From Lepagella muris (GTDB taxonomy: Bacteria > Bacteroidota > Bacteroidia > Bacteroidales > Muribaculaceae), in NCBI RefSeq assembly GCF_004793975.1, contig NZ_SRYB01000016.1:1-64000 (forward strand): 64,000 nucleotides of DNA. The letters are read 5' to 3'. Below the pieces are notes generated by a model, which was given only the letters and a program-made list of their open reading frames with translations, was not told the DNA's origin and did not search any database. The first letter of the stretch is position 1, and each line of letters opens with the position of its first letter. Below, piece by piece: positions 26,767-35,268 of this stretch. A program made the position numbers and the translations under genes.

Positions 26767-28260
26767 ATGAATAATTATAAAATCCTCTTCGCCTCAGTCA
26801 TCTCTCTCACTTCGCTCGGCATGTGCTCATGCGACAACAGCGTAAAAATAGGTCCTCAGCCCACTCCCGATCCGGCACCGGAGGAAGGCACTGACGTCAG
26901 AATGATCACCACGACCACCAACCGTGCGAAAGATCTCACCGAATCATGGCTCCCCTTCAGCAAGAAGGACAACATGTCGCCCTCCTGCATCACACTCCTC
27001 CCCGATCAGGAATATCAGACAATGGACGGCTTCGGTGTGGCTGTGACCGGCTCCACCTGCTTCAACCTCATGCAGATGAAGCCAGAAGACAGGAAGGCAT
27101 TCCTCGAAATGACGTTTGACCCCATCAACGGCTACGGTTTCAGCTACGTCAGAATCTCAATCGGCTGCTCCGACTTCTCTCTCAGCGAATACACCTGCTG
27201 CGACAAGGAGGGTATCGAGAATTTCGCACTCACTGACGAGGAGACAAAATACGTGATACCTATCCTCAAGGAGATTCTCGCAGTTAACCCCAGCCTGAAG
27301 ATAATGGGCACCCCCTGGACTCCCCCGAAATGGATGAAGGTGAAAGACCTTGAATCTCTCGAGAAGTTTGACAGTTGGACTTCCGGTCAGCTCAATCCCA
27401 AATATTATCAGGATTACGGCACGTATTTCGCAAAATGGGTGCAGGCTTTCGCCCAGAACGGAATCAAGATTTTCTCCGTCACTCCCCAGAACGAACCGCT
27501 CAACCGTGGCAACTCCGCATCCTGCTACATGAGCTGGGAGGAGGAACGCGACTTCGTGAAGAATGGTCTCGGTCCTGCTTTCAAGAAAGCAGGTCTTGAC
27601 GTGAAGATCTACGCCTTCGACCATAACTACAACTACGACAACATCCCCTCGCAGAAGAGCTACCCCACCAATATCTATGCCGACGAGGAGGCTGCCGAAT
27701 ATCTTGACGGCGCAGCCTACCACAACTACGGCGGAGACAAGGAGGAGCTTATATCCGTGCATAACGCCACTCCGGGTATGGATCTCGTGTTCACCGAGAC
27801 TTCAATCGGCACGTGGAACAACGGACGCGACCTCAACGCCCGTCTTCTCGACGACATGGAGCAGGTGGCTCTCGGCACTGTCAACCGCTGGTGCAAGGGC
27901 GTGATCGTGTGGAACCTCATGCTTGACGAAGACCGTGGTCCGTACCGTCCCGGCGGATGTGCAACCTGCTTCGGTGCAGTTGACATCAACAAGGACTACA
28001 CCACCCTGACCAAGAACTCCCATTACTACATCATCGCCCACATGAGTAGCGTCGTGAAACCCGACGCAGTGCGCATCGGCACAAAGGGATTCTCCGCAAA
28101 CGGTCTGACTTACTCCGCATTCAAGAATACCGACGGCTCATACGCCCTCGTGATGAGCAACAACAACTCAATGGCTATCAACGTGACGATAGAGGATGGC
28201 GAACACCACTTCTCCACTACAGTGCCCGCCAAGAGTGCAGTGTCGTATGCTTGGAACTAA
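26767..28260 (+). CDS. GH30 glycoside hydrolase lipoprotein, likely endo-beta-1,6-glucanase (GH30_3 type)
   Basis: A retaining beta-glycosidase, predicted to cut beta-1,6-glucan at the cell surface. The 497-residue protein has a lipoprotein signal with the acylated Cys at 20 or 22 (GMCSCDN). The GH30 (beta/alpha)8 barrel has acid/base Glu243 in TPQNEP and nucleophile Glu344 in VFTETSIGTW. YQTMDGFGVAVTGST near residue 83 is the typical start of the fold, and the C-terminus forms the usual beta-sandwich. In B. thetaiotaomicron the equivalent place in the pustulan PUL is held by the GH30_3 enzyme BT3312. Subfamily and linkage are inferences; a glucosylceramidase or xylanase activity is less likely in this context. 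Confidence 0.88.
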   Translation: MNNYKILFASVISLTSLGMCSCDNSVKIGPQPTPDPAPEEGTDVRMITTTTNRAKDLTESWLPFSKKDNMSPSCITLLPDQEYQTMDGFGVAVTGSTCFNLMQMKPEDRKAFLEMTFDPINGYGFSYVRISIGCSDFSLSEYTCCDKEGIENFALTDEETKYVIPILKEILAVNPSLKIMGTPWTPPKWMKVKDLESLEKFDSWTSGQLNPKYYQDYGTYFAKWVQAFAQNGIKIFSVTPQNEPLNRGNSASCYMSWEEERDFVKNGLGPAFKKAGLDVKIYAFDHNYNYDNIPSQKSYPTNIYADEEAAEYLDGAAYHNYGGDKEELISVHNATPGMDLVFTETSIGTWNNGRDLNARLLDDMEQVALGTVNRWCKGVIVWNLMLDEDRGPYRPGGCATCFGAVDINKDYTTLTKNSHYYIIAHMSSVVKPDAVRIGTKGFSANGLTYSAFKNTDGSYALVMSNNNSMAINVTIEDGEHHFSTTVPAKSAVSYAWN

Positions 28261-28264
28261 GTAA

Positions 28265-28394
28265 TTTAAGGTTTAATGTTTATGGTTTATGATCATTAAA
28301 TTTTATATAATGAAAAGATTCGTGGATTTTTGTGAATCTTAAACCTTAAACTATAAACTTTAAACCACTGAAGTGCAGCTTGCGAAACTTCAGT
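28265..28394 (+). promoter_or_regulatory. Structured intercistronic region between GH30 and SusE-like genes
   Basis: The 168-bp gap is longer than the other gaps in this operon and holds three inverted repeats. TTTAAGGTTTAA (28265-28276) pairs with TTAAACCTTAAA (28339-28350). AAGATTC (28315-28321) pairs with GAATCTT (28334-28340) inside it. ACTGAAGT (28367-28374) pairs with ACTTCAGT (28387-28394). None ends in a U-tract, so processing or stability control of the polycistronic mRNA is more likely than full termination. Confidence 0.5.
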
Positions 28395-28428
28395 AAGTAA
28401 TCTTCAAAATCCTAACAAGAAAATCAGC

Positions 28429-30450
28429 ATGAAAACTATAAAATATGCATTTCTCGCAATGGCTGGTATCGCCTCGCTGACAGCCTGCAACGACGATGAT
28501 TGGAGTAAGGGTAATCCCACAATGGGCGTGAAGACCGATCTGGGGACAGCCTGCTTCGGCGACAGTCTACGCTTCACCATCAATGCCTCCGACTCGGAAG
28601 TGCCTCTATCCACACTCCGCGCACAGCTTTATTTCGGCGACGAGATGGTGAGCGAGAAGGTGATCCGTACAAAAAAGAATGGTGAGGATTACGAAGGGGC
28701 TGTCTACGTGCCATACTTGGCAAACATCCCCGACGGACGCGCAACACTCATTCTCACGCTCCAGAACATCAACTTCACCAAAAACAGCATGGAATATGAG
28801 GTGAAGATAACCCATCCCGACTACCCTTCCCTCACTTTCGTGGCTGAGGACGGCACAGAGTATAAGATGGAGAAACAGGAGAAATACGTGTATGCCTTCA
28901 CCGAGCGACTCCCCCAGGAGCTGAAAGGCTTCATCAAGGCTCCCAAATATGGCGAGAACGGCAACGAACTCACATTCGGATATGCCAACAGCGCGATATC
29001 CGTAGGTGCTGAATCCGCTATCCCGTTCTCCAACTCAAATCCGGGGAAATACACCGTAAGTTTCAACACTTTCTCATTTGAGGGAAGTCCGTTCACCAAA
29101 CTTATGTTTAACGACATGCAGTTTGAATCGACCGACGATACTCATGCTCAGGCAGACATCAAGCTCACACAGGGACAGACCATCACCCCCGCCGGATTCC
29201 CCAATTTCGCCGACTGGTGGATAGATCCCGACTTCTTCAAGAAGGAGGACAACGGCAATCTCACGTTCCTCCCGGCTTCCGGAAGCTACCGCGTGATTGC
29301 CGACCTTCAGAAGCAATATTTCCGCGTATATCTGCTCAACGGCAACGACCCTGCGAAACTCGCTGACGACGGCACTGGCGCAGTATGGGTAATCGGCAAC
29401 AACGTCGGCAAACCATCCGTAGACTCCAGCGAAGTGGGTTGGACCACCGAGAACGCTCTCTGTATGGCTCCGATGGGCGACAAGAGATATCAGATCACTT
29501 TCGTAGGCGGACAGACAATCTCCACCGACGGAATCAACTTCAAGTTCTTCCATCAGATGGGCTGGGGAGGCGAATTTGGCGGCGACGCACTGACCTCCAC
29601 AAGCGACATTGTGAAAGTGGGCGACGGAACCAGTGGCCACGACAACGGCAACCTCTATCTCGCTGAAGGGGAAACACTCTCCGCAAACCATGTGTATCGT
29701 TTCACAATCGACCTCTCTGCCGGAATCACTGCCGGCGTACTCTCCGTAGAGGATTGCGGCGAACAGGCTTTCGAGGAGAAACCGGTAAGCGTGGCGGGCA
29801 CAAAGCTCACCACCTCCGACAACAGCTACTACGAAGGCACCGTGACTCTCTCCCAAGGCGACTATCTCAACGTGAACGGTCTTTCCGGTCTTGATGAATA
29901 TTATGCCGACCCAGACTACTTCATCTTTGATGAGGATGCCAATGATTTCAAGGTGAACGTGATTAGCTCAGACTATAAGGTGAAGATCAACAAGGCTTCC
30001 AAGACAATCTCCGCAATCATGATGTATGGCGGCGAGGAGGCAACATTTGATAACGGCGGCGCAATATGGCTGATGGGATGGGGTGTCGCCTCTCCCAGCA
30101 TGGACTCCCAGTTCGGCTGGAATCCCGGCGCAGCATACTGCATGGCTCAGATCGCTCCTAATGTATATCAGTTTACAGGCGTGGCAGGTCCGGAGAAAGG
30201 CTCTTCCGTAGGTATGCGTATCCGCACTGACTATCTAAGCTTCAAGTTCTTCCTTCAGGATGGCTGGGGCGGTGAGCTGAGCGGCGACAACGCACTCACG
30301 CTGACAGAAGGCGCAAGCTCTCTGTTGAAAGACTCCGGCAATCTCGAACTTGCCGACGGTGTGAACCTTGAAGAGGGTGCCACTTACCGCATCACCGTAG
30401 ATCTTACGGCAGGCGTAGCAGCAGGCACAATCGATATGGTGAAGCTATAA
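28429..30450 (+). CDS. SusE/SusF-like surface glycan-binding lipoprotein with duplicated modules (beta-glucan PUL)
   Basis: Likely binds the beta-glucan at the surface. The 673-residue protein has lipobox LTAC with Cys20, followed by NDDD, a surface-export signal. After an N-terminal Ig-like region it contains an internal duplication. The pair WWIDPDFF and YYADPDYF is followed in each copy by a longer module. Copy one contains AVWVIGNNVGKPSVDS, FKFFHQMGWGGEFGGD and RFTIDLSAGITAG. Copy two contains AIWLMGWGVASPSMDS, FKFFLQDGWGGELSGD and RITVDLTAGVAAG. This is the SusE/SusF-type multi-domain pattern with aromatic binding faces. It holds the place of BT3313 in the pustulan PUL. A terminator follows at 30500-30561. 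Confidence 0.82.
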   Translation: MKTIKYAFLAMAGIASLTACNDDDWSKGNPTMGVKTDLGTACFGDSLRFTINASDSEVPLSTLRAQLYFGDEMVSEKVIRTKKNGEDYEGAVYVPYLANIPDGRATLILTLQNINFTKNSMEYEVKITHPDYPSLTFVAEDGTEYKMEKQEKYVYAFTERLPQELKGFIKAPKYGENGNELTFGYANSAISVGAESAIPFSNSNPGKYTVSFNTFSFEGSPFTKLMFNDMQFESTDDTHAQADIKLTQGQTITPAGFPNFADWWIDPDFFKKEDNGNLTFLPASGSYRVIADLQKQYFRVYLLNGNDPAKLADDGTGAVWVIGNNVGKPSVDSSEVGWTTENALCMAPMGDKRYQITFVGGQTISTDGINFKFFHQMGWGGEFGGDALTSTSDIVKVGDGTSGHDNGNLYLAEGETLSANHVYRFTIDLSAGITAGVLSVEDCGEQAFEEKPVSVAGTKLTTSDNSYYEGTVTLSQGDYLNVNGLSGLDEYYADPDYFIFDEDANDFKVNVISSDYKVKINKASKTISAIMMYGGEEATFDNGGAIWLMGWGVASPSMDSQFGWNPGAAYCMAQIAPNVYQFTGVAGPEKGSSVGMRIRTDYLSFKFFLQDGWGGELSGDNALTLTEGASSLLKDSGNLELADGVNLEEGATYRITVDLTAGVAAGTIDMVKL

Positions 30451-30499
30451 GTATAATTTAGATCATGTTTTTTAAGGTAAAGTAGGTAAATTTGGATTG

Positions 30500-30561
30500 A
30501 CCGACGGCATCGCCAGAATAATGACTTTGCCGTCGGTGTTATTTATTTTTTTCATATTCAA
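30500..30561 (+). terminator. Intrinsic terminator of the susC-susD-GH30-SusE operon
   Basis: ACCGACGGC (30500-30508) pairs with GCCGTCGGT (30539-30547) as a perfect 9-bp GC-rich stem with a 30-nt loop, followed by GTTATTTATTTTTTT. It lies 50 bp after the SusE-like stop, so the following GH3 gene needs its own promoter. Confidence 0.85.
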
Positions 30562-30579
30562 AACGAAGGTGAAAAATAA

Positions 30580-30608
30580 TTGAACTTCAACAAATTTTAC
30601 TATCTTTG
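30580..30608 (+). promoter_or_regulatory. Promoter of the GH3 gene (-33 and -7 boxes)
   Basis: TTG at 30580-30582 and TATCTTTG at 30601-30608 (matching TAnnTTTG) are separated by 18 bp, the best complete Bacteroidetes promoter in this PUL. It lies just after the terminator and gives a leader of about 50 nt before the GH3 start at 30664. The presence of both boxes suggests a basal level of GH3 independent of the PUL activator. Confidence 0.65.
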
Positions 30609-30663
30609 CAACAGGAACCCAATAAACTCCGCCATTACCTTGGCAAACACAATCCACATTATC

Positions 30664-32904
30664 ATGAAACTTTCCAAATTATTCATCTCATCCCTGATTA
30701 TATGCAGTGCCGGCGTGATAAACGCATCAGTGCCCGTATATCTTGACGACAGCAAACCTCTTGAGGAGCGAGTGGAAGATGCACTTTCGCGCATGACCCT
30801 CCAGGAGAAAATCGACATAATCCATGCCCAATCGAAATTCAGTGCGCCGGGCGTGCCGCGTCTCGGTATCGCCGAACTATGGTGTACCGACGGTCCGATG
30901 GGCGTTCGTCCGGAAGTGCTCTGGGACGAATGGGAACAGGCGTCATGGACCAACGACTCCTGCACGGCATTCCCATCCCTCACATGCCTCGCTGCCACAT
31001 GGAATCCAGAAATGGCAGCTCTCTACGGCAAAAGCATCGGTGAGGAGGCACGTTTCCGCAACAAGGCAGTGCTTCTCGGTCCGGGCATCAACATCTACCG
31101 CACCCCTCTCTGCGGACGTAACTTCGAATACATGGGTGAAGACCCCTTCCTATCCGGCAAGATGGCTACGGAATACGTCAAGGGTGTACAGTCAAACGGT
31201 GTGGCTGTCTGCGTGAAGCATTTCGCGCTCAACAACAACGAGATCAACCGCCACACGTCAAACCCGATAGTAGACGACCGCACACTCTACGAGATATATC
31301 TCCCCGCCTTCAAGATGGCGGCTACCGACGGCGACGCATGGAGCTTCATGGGCGGCTACAATCTATTCCGTGGCGAACATGCAAGCTATAACCCCATCCT
31401 CATGAACGACATTCTCAAAGGGGAATGGGGCTGGGATGGTGCCGTCATATCCGACTGGGGTGCCGTTCATGATACGGAGACAGCCGTGAAGGGTGGTCTC
31501 GACATGGAGTTCGGAAGCTGGACCAACGGTCTGACCAACGGTGTCTCCAACGCCTACGACAACTATTGGCTTGCCAATCCGTATCTCAACGGCATCAAAT
31601 CGGGGAAATTCTCTGAAGATGAACTTAACGACAAGGTGCGTCGCGTGCTTCGACTCACTTTCCGCACGACTATGAACCGCAACCGTCCGTGGGGCTCGAT
31701 GGGTAGCGACGAACACAAGGCTGCATGCCGTCAGATAGGCGGCGAGGGTATCGTGCTTCTGAAGAACAAGGGGAATATCCTTCCGTTGGATCCCGCGAAG
31801 GTAAAGAAGATAGCCGTGATCGGAGAGAATGCAATAAAGATGATGACTGTCGGCGGCGGCAGCTCCTCTCTCAAGGCTGCTTACGAGATAACTCCGCTCC
31901 AGGGTCTTAAAAACCGTCTCGGCAAGGATTTCGAGATTGTATACGAACGCGGATACGTGGGCGATACTCTCGGCGAATACAATGGCGTGAGGACAAACCA
32001 GGATCTCCGCGACTTCCGTTCTGTAGAGGAACTGAGGGAAGCGGCTGTCAACGCTGCAAGAAATGCGGATGTAGTGCTCTATTTCGGTGGTCTTAACAAG
32101 GCAGACCATAATGATGCGGAAGATTCCGACCGTCTCTCCATGAATCTCCCCTACGAGCAGAACGAACTCATCGAGGCTCTTGCAAAGGTCAACAAGAATC
32201 TTGTGGTAGTCAACATCAGCGGCACAGGCGTGGCAATGCCGTGGGTCAACAAGGTGCCCGCTATTCTTCAGGCGTGGTATCTCGGCAACGAGACAGGAAA
32301 CACTATCGCCGACGTGATAAGCGGTGATGTCAATCCGAGCGGTAAACTCCCCTACACATACTACGCCAACCTGATGCAATGCGGTGCCCACAAGATGGGT
32401 GAATACCCCGGCACACCTGCAAAGGATAAGTTTGGCAACGACATCTTCGACATGCCCTATAATGAGGGTATCTATGTGGGCTACCGTTTCATCGACAAAA
32501 ATAAACTGAAACCGACATTCCCCTTCGGTCATGGACTCAGCTACACCACCTTCACCTACGGCGACGCATCTGTCGACAAGAAGAAGGGTGGACTCAACGA
32601 TGTGTTTACCGTCACGGTGCCCGTCACCAACTCCGGCGACCGTGCCGGCAGCGAGATCGTGGAACTTTATATCTCCGATCCGAAATCATCCGTTGACCGT
32701 CCGGTGAAGGAGTTGAAAGGTTTCAAGAAACTTGCGCTTGCTCCGGGCGAGACAAAGACCGCCACATTCACCATCTCAAAGGATGATCTCAGTTTCTTTG
32801 ATGCCGACCGTCATGAATGGGTGTGCGAACCGGGAGCATTCGAGGTTCTCATCGGCGCATCATCAGCCGACATACGCACAAAAGCAGGATTCACAGTGGA
32901 ATAA
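30664..32904 (+). CDS. GH3 beta-glucosidase, exported (beta-glucan PUL)
   Basis: Releases glucose from the non-reducing end of beta-gluco-oligosaccharides in the periplasm. I chose the ATG at 30664 because it starts a signal peptide (MKLSKLFISSLIICSAGVINA). The frame extends upstream to 30580, but that part overlaps the promoter. The 746-residue protein has the GH3 barrel with nucleophile Asp264 in AVISDWGAVHD and the substrate motif KHFALNN (185-191). The alpha/beta sandwich domain follows, then a C-terminal FnIII-like domain. Together with GH30 it forms the enzyme set for beta-1,6-glucan. A strong stem-loop follows the stop. Confidence 0.93.
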   Translation: MKLSKLFISSLIICSAGVINASVPVYLDDSKPLEERVEDALSRMTLQEKIDIIHAQSKFSAPGVPRLGIAELWCTDGPMGVRPEVLWDEWEQASWTNDSCTAFPSLTCLAATWNPEMAALYGKSIGEEARFRNKAVLLGPGINIYRTPLCGRNFEYMGEDPFLSGKMATEYVKGVQSNGVAVCVKHFALNNNEINRHTSNPIVDDRTLYEIYLPAFKMAATDGDAWSFMGGYNLFRGEHASYNPILMNDILKGEWGWDGAVISDWGAVHDTETAVKGGLDMEFGSWTNGLTNGVSNAYDNYWLANPYLNGIKSGKFSEDELNDKVRRVLRLTFRTTMNRNRPWGSMGSDEHKAACRQIGGEGIVLLKNKGNILPLDPAKVKKIAVIGENAIKMMTVGGGSSSLKAAYEITPLQGLKNRLGKDFEIVYERGYVGDTLGEYNGVRTNQDLRDFRSVEELREAAVNAARNADVVLYFGGLNKADHNDAEDSDRLSMNLPYEQNELIEALAKVNKNLVVVNISGTGVAMPWVNKVPAILQAWYLGNETGNTIADVISGDVNPSGKLPYTYYANLMQCGAHKMGEYPGTPAKDKFGNDIFDMPYNEGIYVGYRFIDKNKLKPTFPFGHGLSYTTFTYGDASVDKKKGGLNDVFTVTVPVTNSGDRAGSEIVELYISDPKSSVDRPVKELKGFKKLALAPGETKTATFTISKDDLSFFDADRHEWVCEPGAFEVLIGASSADIRTKAGFTVE

Positions 32905-32944
32905 TAATCGCAATTGACCGATTCCGTATCGGTTGATATTTAAT

Positions 32945-32993
32945 GAAGTTGCCTGGACTTATTCCTGATTTATGGATAAGTTCAGGCAACTTC
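32945..32993 (+). terminator. Stem-loop after the GH3 gene
   Basis: An 18-bp stem (GAAGTTGCCTGGACTTAT with its complement at 32976-32993, one G-U pair) and a 13-nt loop lie 40 bp after the GH3 stop. A smaller repeat ACCGAT/ATCGGT precedes it at 32917-32933. The downstream sequence is TTAAAAAATAAA and not a U-tract, so it is a terminator or mRNA-end structure by position more than by classic form. Confidence 0.55.
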
Positions 32994-33004
32994 TTAAAAA
33001 ATAA

Positions 33005-33361
33005 ATACCCGAACACCTGACCACCGACAACCTTAACGGGCTGGAATTGGCTGTAAACGTAGGCAGCAATTGCAGCTACACTTCCCCTGAAAGCGGTCTG
33101 ACGTGGGTGGCTGACCGTATATACACCCCCGGAAGCTGGGGACGCATCGGAGGAACTGGCAAGAACTCCAATTCATTCGACATCTCTGTCAACGGCAAGA
33201 TGCTGCATCATCATTTTGCTCCGGCAGCACAGAATGGTCATAAATTCGCTCTCCGCAAGAAGTATATCATAAACTCCTCTTCCAACGACGGCATTATCGT
33301 GAATCTGAATGTCATAGAGGGTAAGAGATTATTAAATTCCATCAAACTCATAAAATTATGA
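33005..33361 (+). pseudogene. Remnant of a GH2-type C-terminal malectin domain
   Basis: An open frame without a start codon encodes NLNGLELAVNVGSNCSYTS, then WVADRIYTPGSWGRIGG, then FDISVNGKMLHHHFAPAAQN and a C-terminal EGKRLLNSIKLIKL. This matches the malectin-like domain that closes many Bacteroides GH2 enzymes. A stop lies immediately upstream at 33002-33004, so the catalytic part is gone. The normal middle of the domain, between GSWGRIGG and the SVNG strand, is also shortened, pointing to an internal deletion. It ends 3 codons into the alginate-lyase gene start (33358), an ATG/TGA-type overlap showing that the two were once adjacent operon genes. Confidence 0.7.
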
Positions 33362-34590
33362 AACGCAACATATTATTGCCGATTTTCGCGGCAGCCGTTC
33401 TTCAAATATCCGCTCAGACATGGGATAAGTCGCATCTTGACCGGGTGAAGGAGAATATCGGATCGCCATTCTATACTGAATACCTCTCTCTTCTCATCAA
33501 AGAGGCTGACGCTCTACTTGATGCCGTGCCGCTATCAGTGATGGACAAGACGAAGGTGGCGGCAAGCGGCGACCGACACGATTATCTCAGTCAGGCACGC
33601 TATTTCTGACCCGACTCCACAAAATCCGACGGTCTCCCCTACGTCAACCGCGACGGCATATCCAATCCGGAGATCAACAGCCTTGACCGCAACCGTCTCG
33701 GCGACACCGCCGCAAGGATAAAGGCCCTCTCCCTCGCCTATTTCTTCACCGGCGACGAACGGTATGCAAAGAAAGCCACCTCACTTATCCGCACTTGGTT
33801 TCTCGACAAGAAAACACGCATGAACCCCAATCTGAAGTATGCACAGATGATACCGGGGCGTTCATGGAATCATAATGCCGACAAATGGAAATTCCCTGTG
33901 ATCATCGACAATATGATGAATCTGGAGATGCTGTTCCAAGCCTCTATCCTCACCGGCGATCCAATATATCGGGATATTGCCGTGAAACATGCCGACACTA
34001 CCCTCGCCAACCATTTCCGCGATGATTATTCATCGTATCATGTTGTTGACTATGATCCTGCCACGGGTGATGTGAGGATGAAATGCACGGCACAGGGATA
34101 TTCCGACGATTCATTCTGGAGCCGTGGTCAGGCGTGGGGCTTATATGGTTTTGCGCAATGCTATAAGTACACGGGCGACCATCGTTATCTCAACCGGAGT
34201 GAACGTATAGCCGATTTCATCATGTCGCTTCCCAACATGCCCTCCGACCATATCCCCTATTGGGACATGAAGGCTCCGGAGGTGAAGGATGTGCGCACGT
34301 CCGACCCTGTGGCGGGAGTGGCACGCGATGCTTCGGCAGCGGCGATAATGGCATCCGGTCTGTATATGCTCAGCGAATGGATGAGTCCGGAGAAGGCAAC
34401 CCGTTACCGCAGCTATGCCGACTCTATCCTCGACACGTTGACCGCTTCCTACCGCATACCGCAAGGTGAGAAATACGGTTTCATACTTGACCACAGCATC
34501 GGTCATCACCCTGCCGGCAGTGAGATTGACGTACCTCTCAACTACGCCGACTACTATTATCTGGAAGCTCTCCTCCGTCAATCCCGCTGA
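33358..34590 (+). pseudogene. Chimeric pseudogene: alginate-lyase N-terminus fused to GH88 C-terminus, with in-frame TGA
   Basis: One continuous frame of 411 codons. Codons 1-166 are an alginate_lyase-domain protein: signal peptide MKRNILLPIFAAAVLQISAQ, then SGDRHDYLSQARYF, PDSTKSDGLPYVNRDG and MNPNLKYAQMIPG. Codon 84 (33607-33609) is TGA where the family has Trp in the Y-W-P-D motif. From about 33859 the frame is GH88 unsaturated glucuronyl hydrolase: RSWNHNADKWKFPVIIDNMM, YHVVDYDPATGD, GYSDDSFWSRGQAWGLYG and HIPYWDMKAPE. The GH88 part lacks its N-terminal half, with one of the two catalytic aspartates. A deletion between two neighbouring genes would create this. It is probably non-functional, and marks a lost PUL for a uronic-acid polysaccharide. 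Confidence 0.8.
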
Positions 34591-34669
34591 TCCACACAAA
34601 GGACTCTCGCGGGTATGTACCACAAAGAACACGGAGCACACGGAGATTTTTTTAATTCGCACGAGAGGG

Positions 34670-34770
34670 CGCACGAAGAAATAAAAGAAAAGAAAGAAAA
34701 TTTTATTATTTCTTTTTATTCTTTTGTTTCTTTGTGCGATTTTTTATTCTTTTGTTTCTTCGTGCGATTT
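34670..34770. repeat. Low-complexity region with inverted and direct repeats
   Basis: CGCACGAAGAAA (34670-34681) is the exact inverse of TTTCTTCGTGCG (34755-34766). Between them lies a purine-rich then T-rich tract in which a unit of about 29 bp, TTTTATTCTTTTGTTTCTT plus YGTGCGATT, occurs twice in tandem (about 34714-34770). It may be a remnant end of a mobile or repeat element. It lies between the GH88 remnant and the AAA stub in a region without a functional gene. Confidence 0.6.
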
Positions 34771-34790
34771 TTTTGTTTAATTTTGTGCGA

Positions 34791-34889
34791 AGGCTCTAAT
34801 TTTAGGGTTGGAACGGCACTTTTAGGCTCTAATTTTAGGGTCTAAATGGTGTTTTTAGGCTCTAATTTTAGGATTTAGCGCATTATTTT
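34791..34889 (+). repeat. Three-copy 33-bp tandem repeat
   Basis: AGGCTCTAATTTTAGG begins at 34791, 34824 and 34857, an exact 33-bp period. The first 16 bp are identical in all three copies and the second half diverges. It ends 18 bp before the ATG of the AAA/DUF4143 stub, so it may be an upstream element of that gene family or an unrelated short satellite. Confidence 0.8.
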
Positions 34890-34907
34890 ATTAATTATCA
34901 TCATCTT

Positions 34908-35033
34908 ATGTATCTACGAAGAAAAATCGACAAATTCCTTGATGATTGGAAGAGAAATCCCAACCGAAAACCACTACTTGTAAACGGTGCCAGACAGGTG
35001 GGGAAATCCCCTATTACTGCACATTCCTTCTGA
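34908..35033 (+). pseudogene. 5' stub of an AAA_14/DUF4143 ATP-binding protein
   Basis: The 41-codon frame begins MYLRRKIDKFLDDWKRNPNR and continues KPLLVNGARQVGKS, matching the N-terminus of the DUF4143-type ATPases common in Bacteroidales, including the P-loop GARQVGKS. After the P-loop it reads PITAHSF and stops, about 350 codons short. No other part of the gene is recognisable downstream, so an intact 5' end was left by a deletion. It is separate from the AAA protein at 17547-19109, which belongs to a different family. Confidence 0.75.
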
Positions 35034-35089
35034 AACGCTACATGCAGCACGCCTGACCGACAACATTCCATCGTCACCACTAAAATACA

Positions 35090-35119
35090 GACTGCCGGAG
35101 CTTCACAGCCCCGGCAGTC
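35090..35119 (-). terminator. Stem-loop downstream of the pilus operon
   Basis: GACTGCCGG and CCGGCAGTC form a perfect 9-bp stem with a 12-nt loop. Read on the minus strand it is followed by TGTATTTTAG. It lies about 150 bp after the last pilus gene and could end that operon. The U-tract is weak. Confidence 0.55.
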
Positions 35120-35268
35120 GCCTTGCTTACAAATTTAAACTAATTATATTAATTACTTACTGACTTTCATTATAGATTCGCATAAACCTTACCTGTATTA
35201 ATACCTTACCCAAAAGACCTTACATCAACAAACTTATAAAGTATGTATCGTAATCAGAAGGTATTGAT

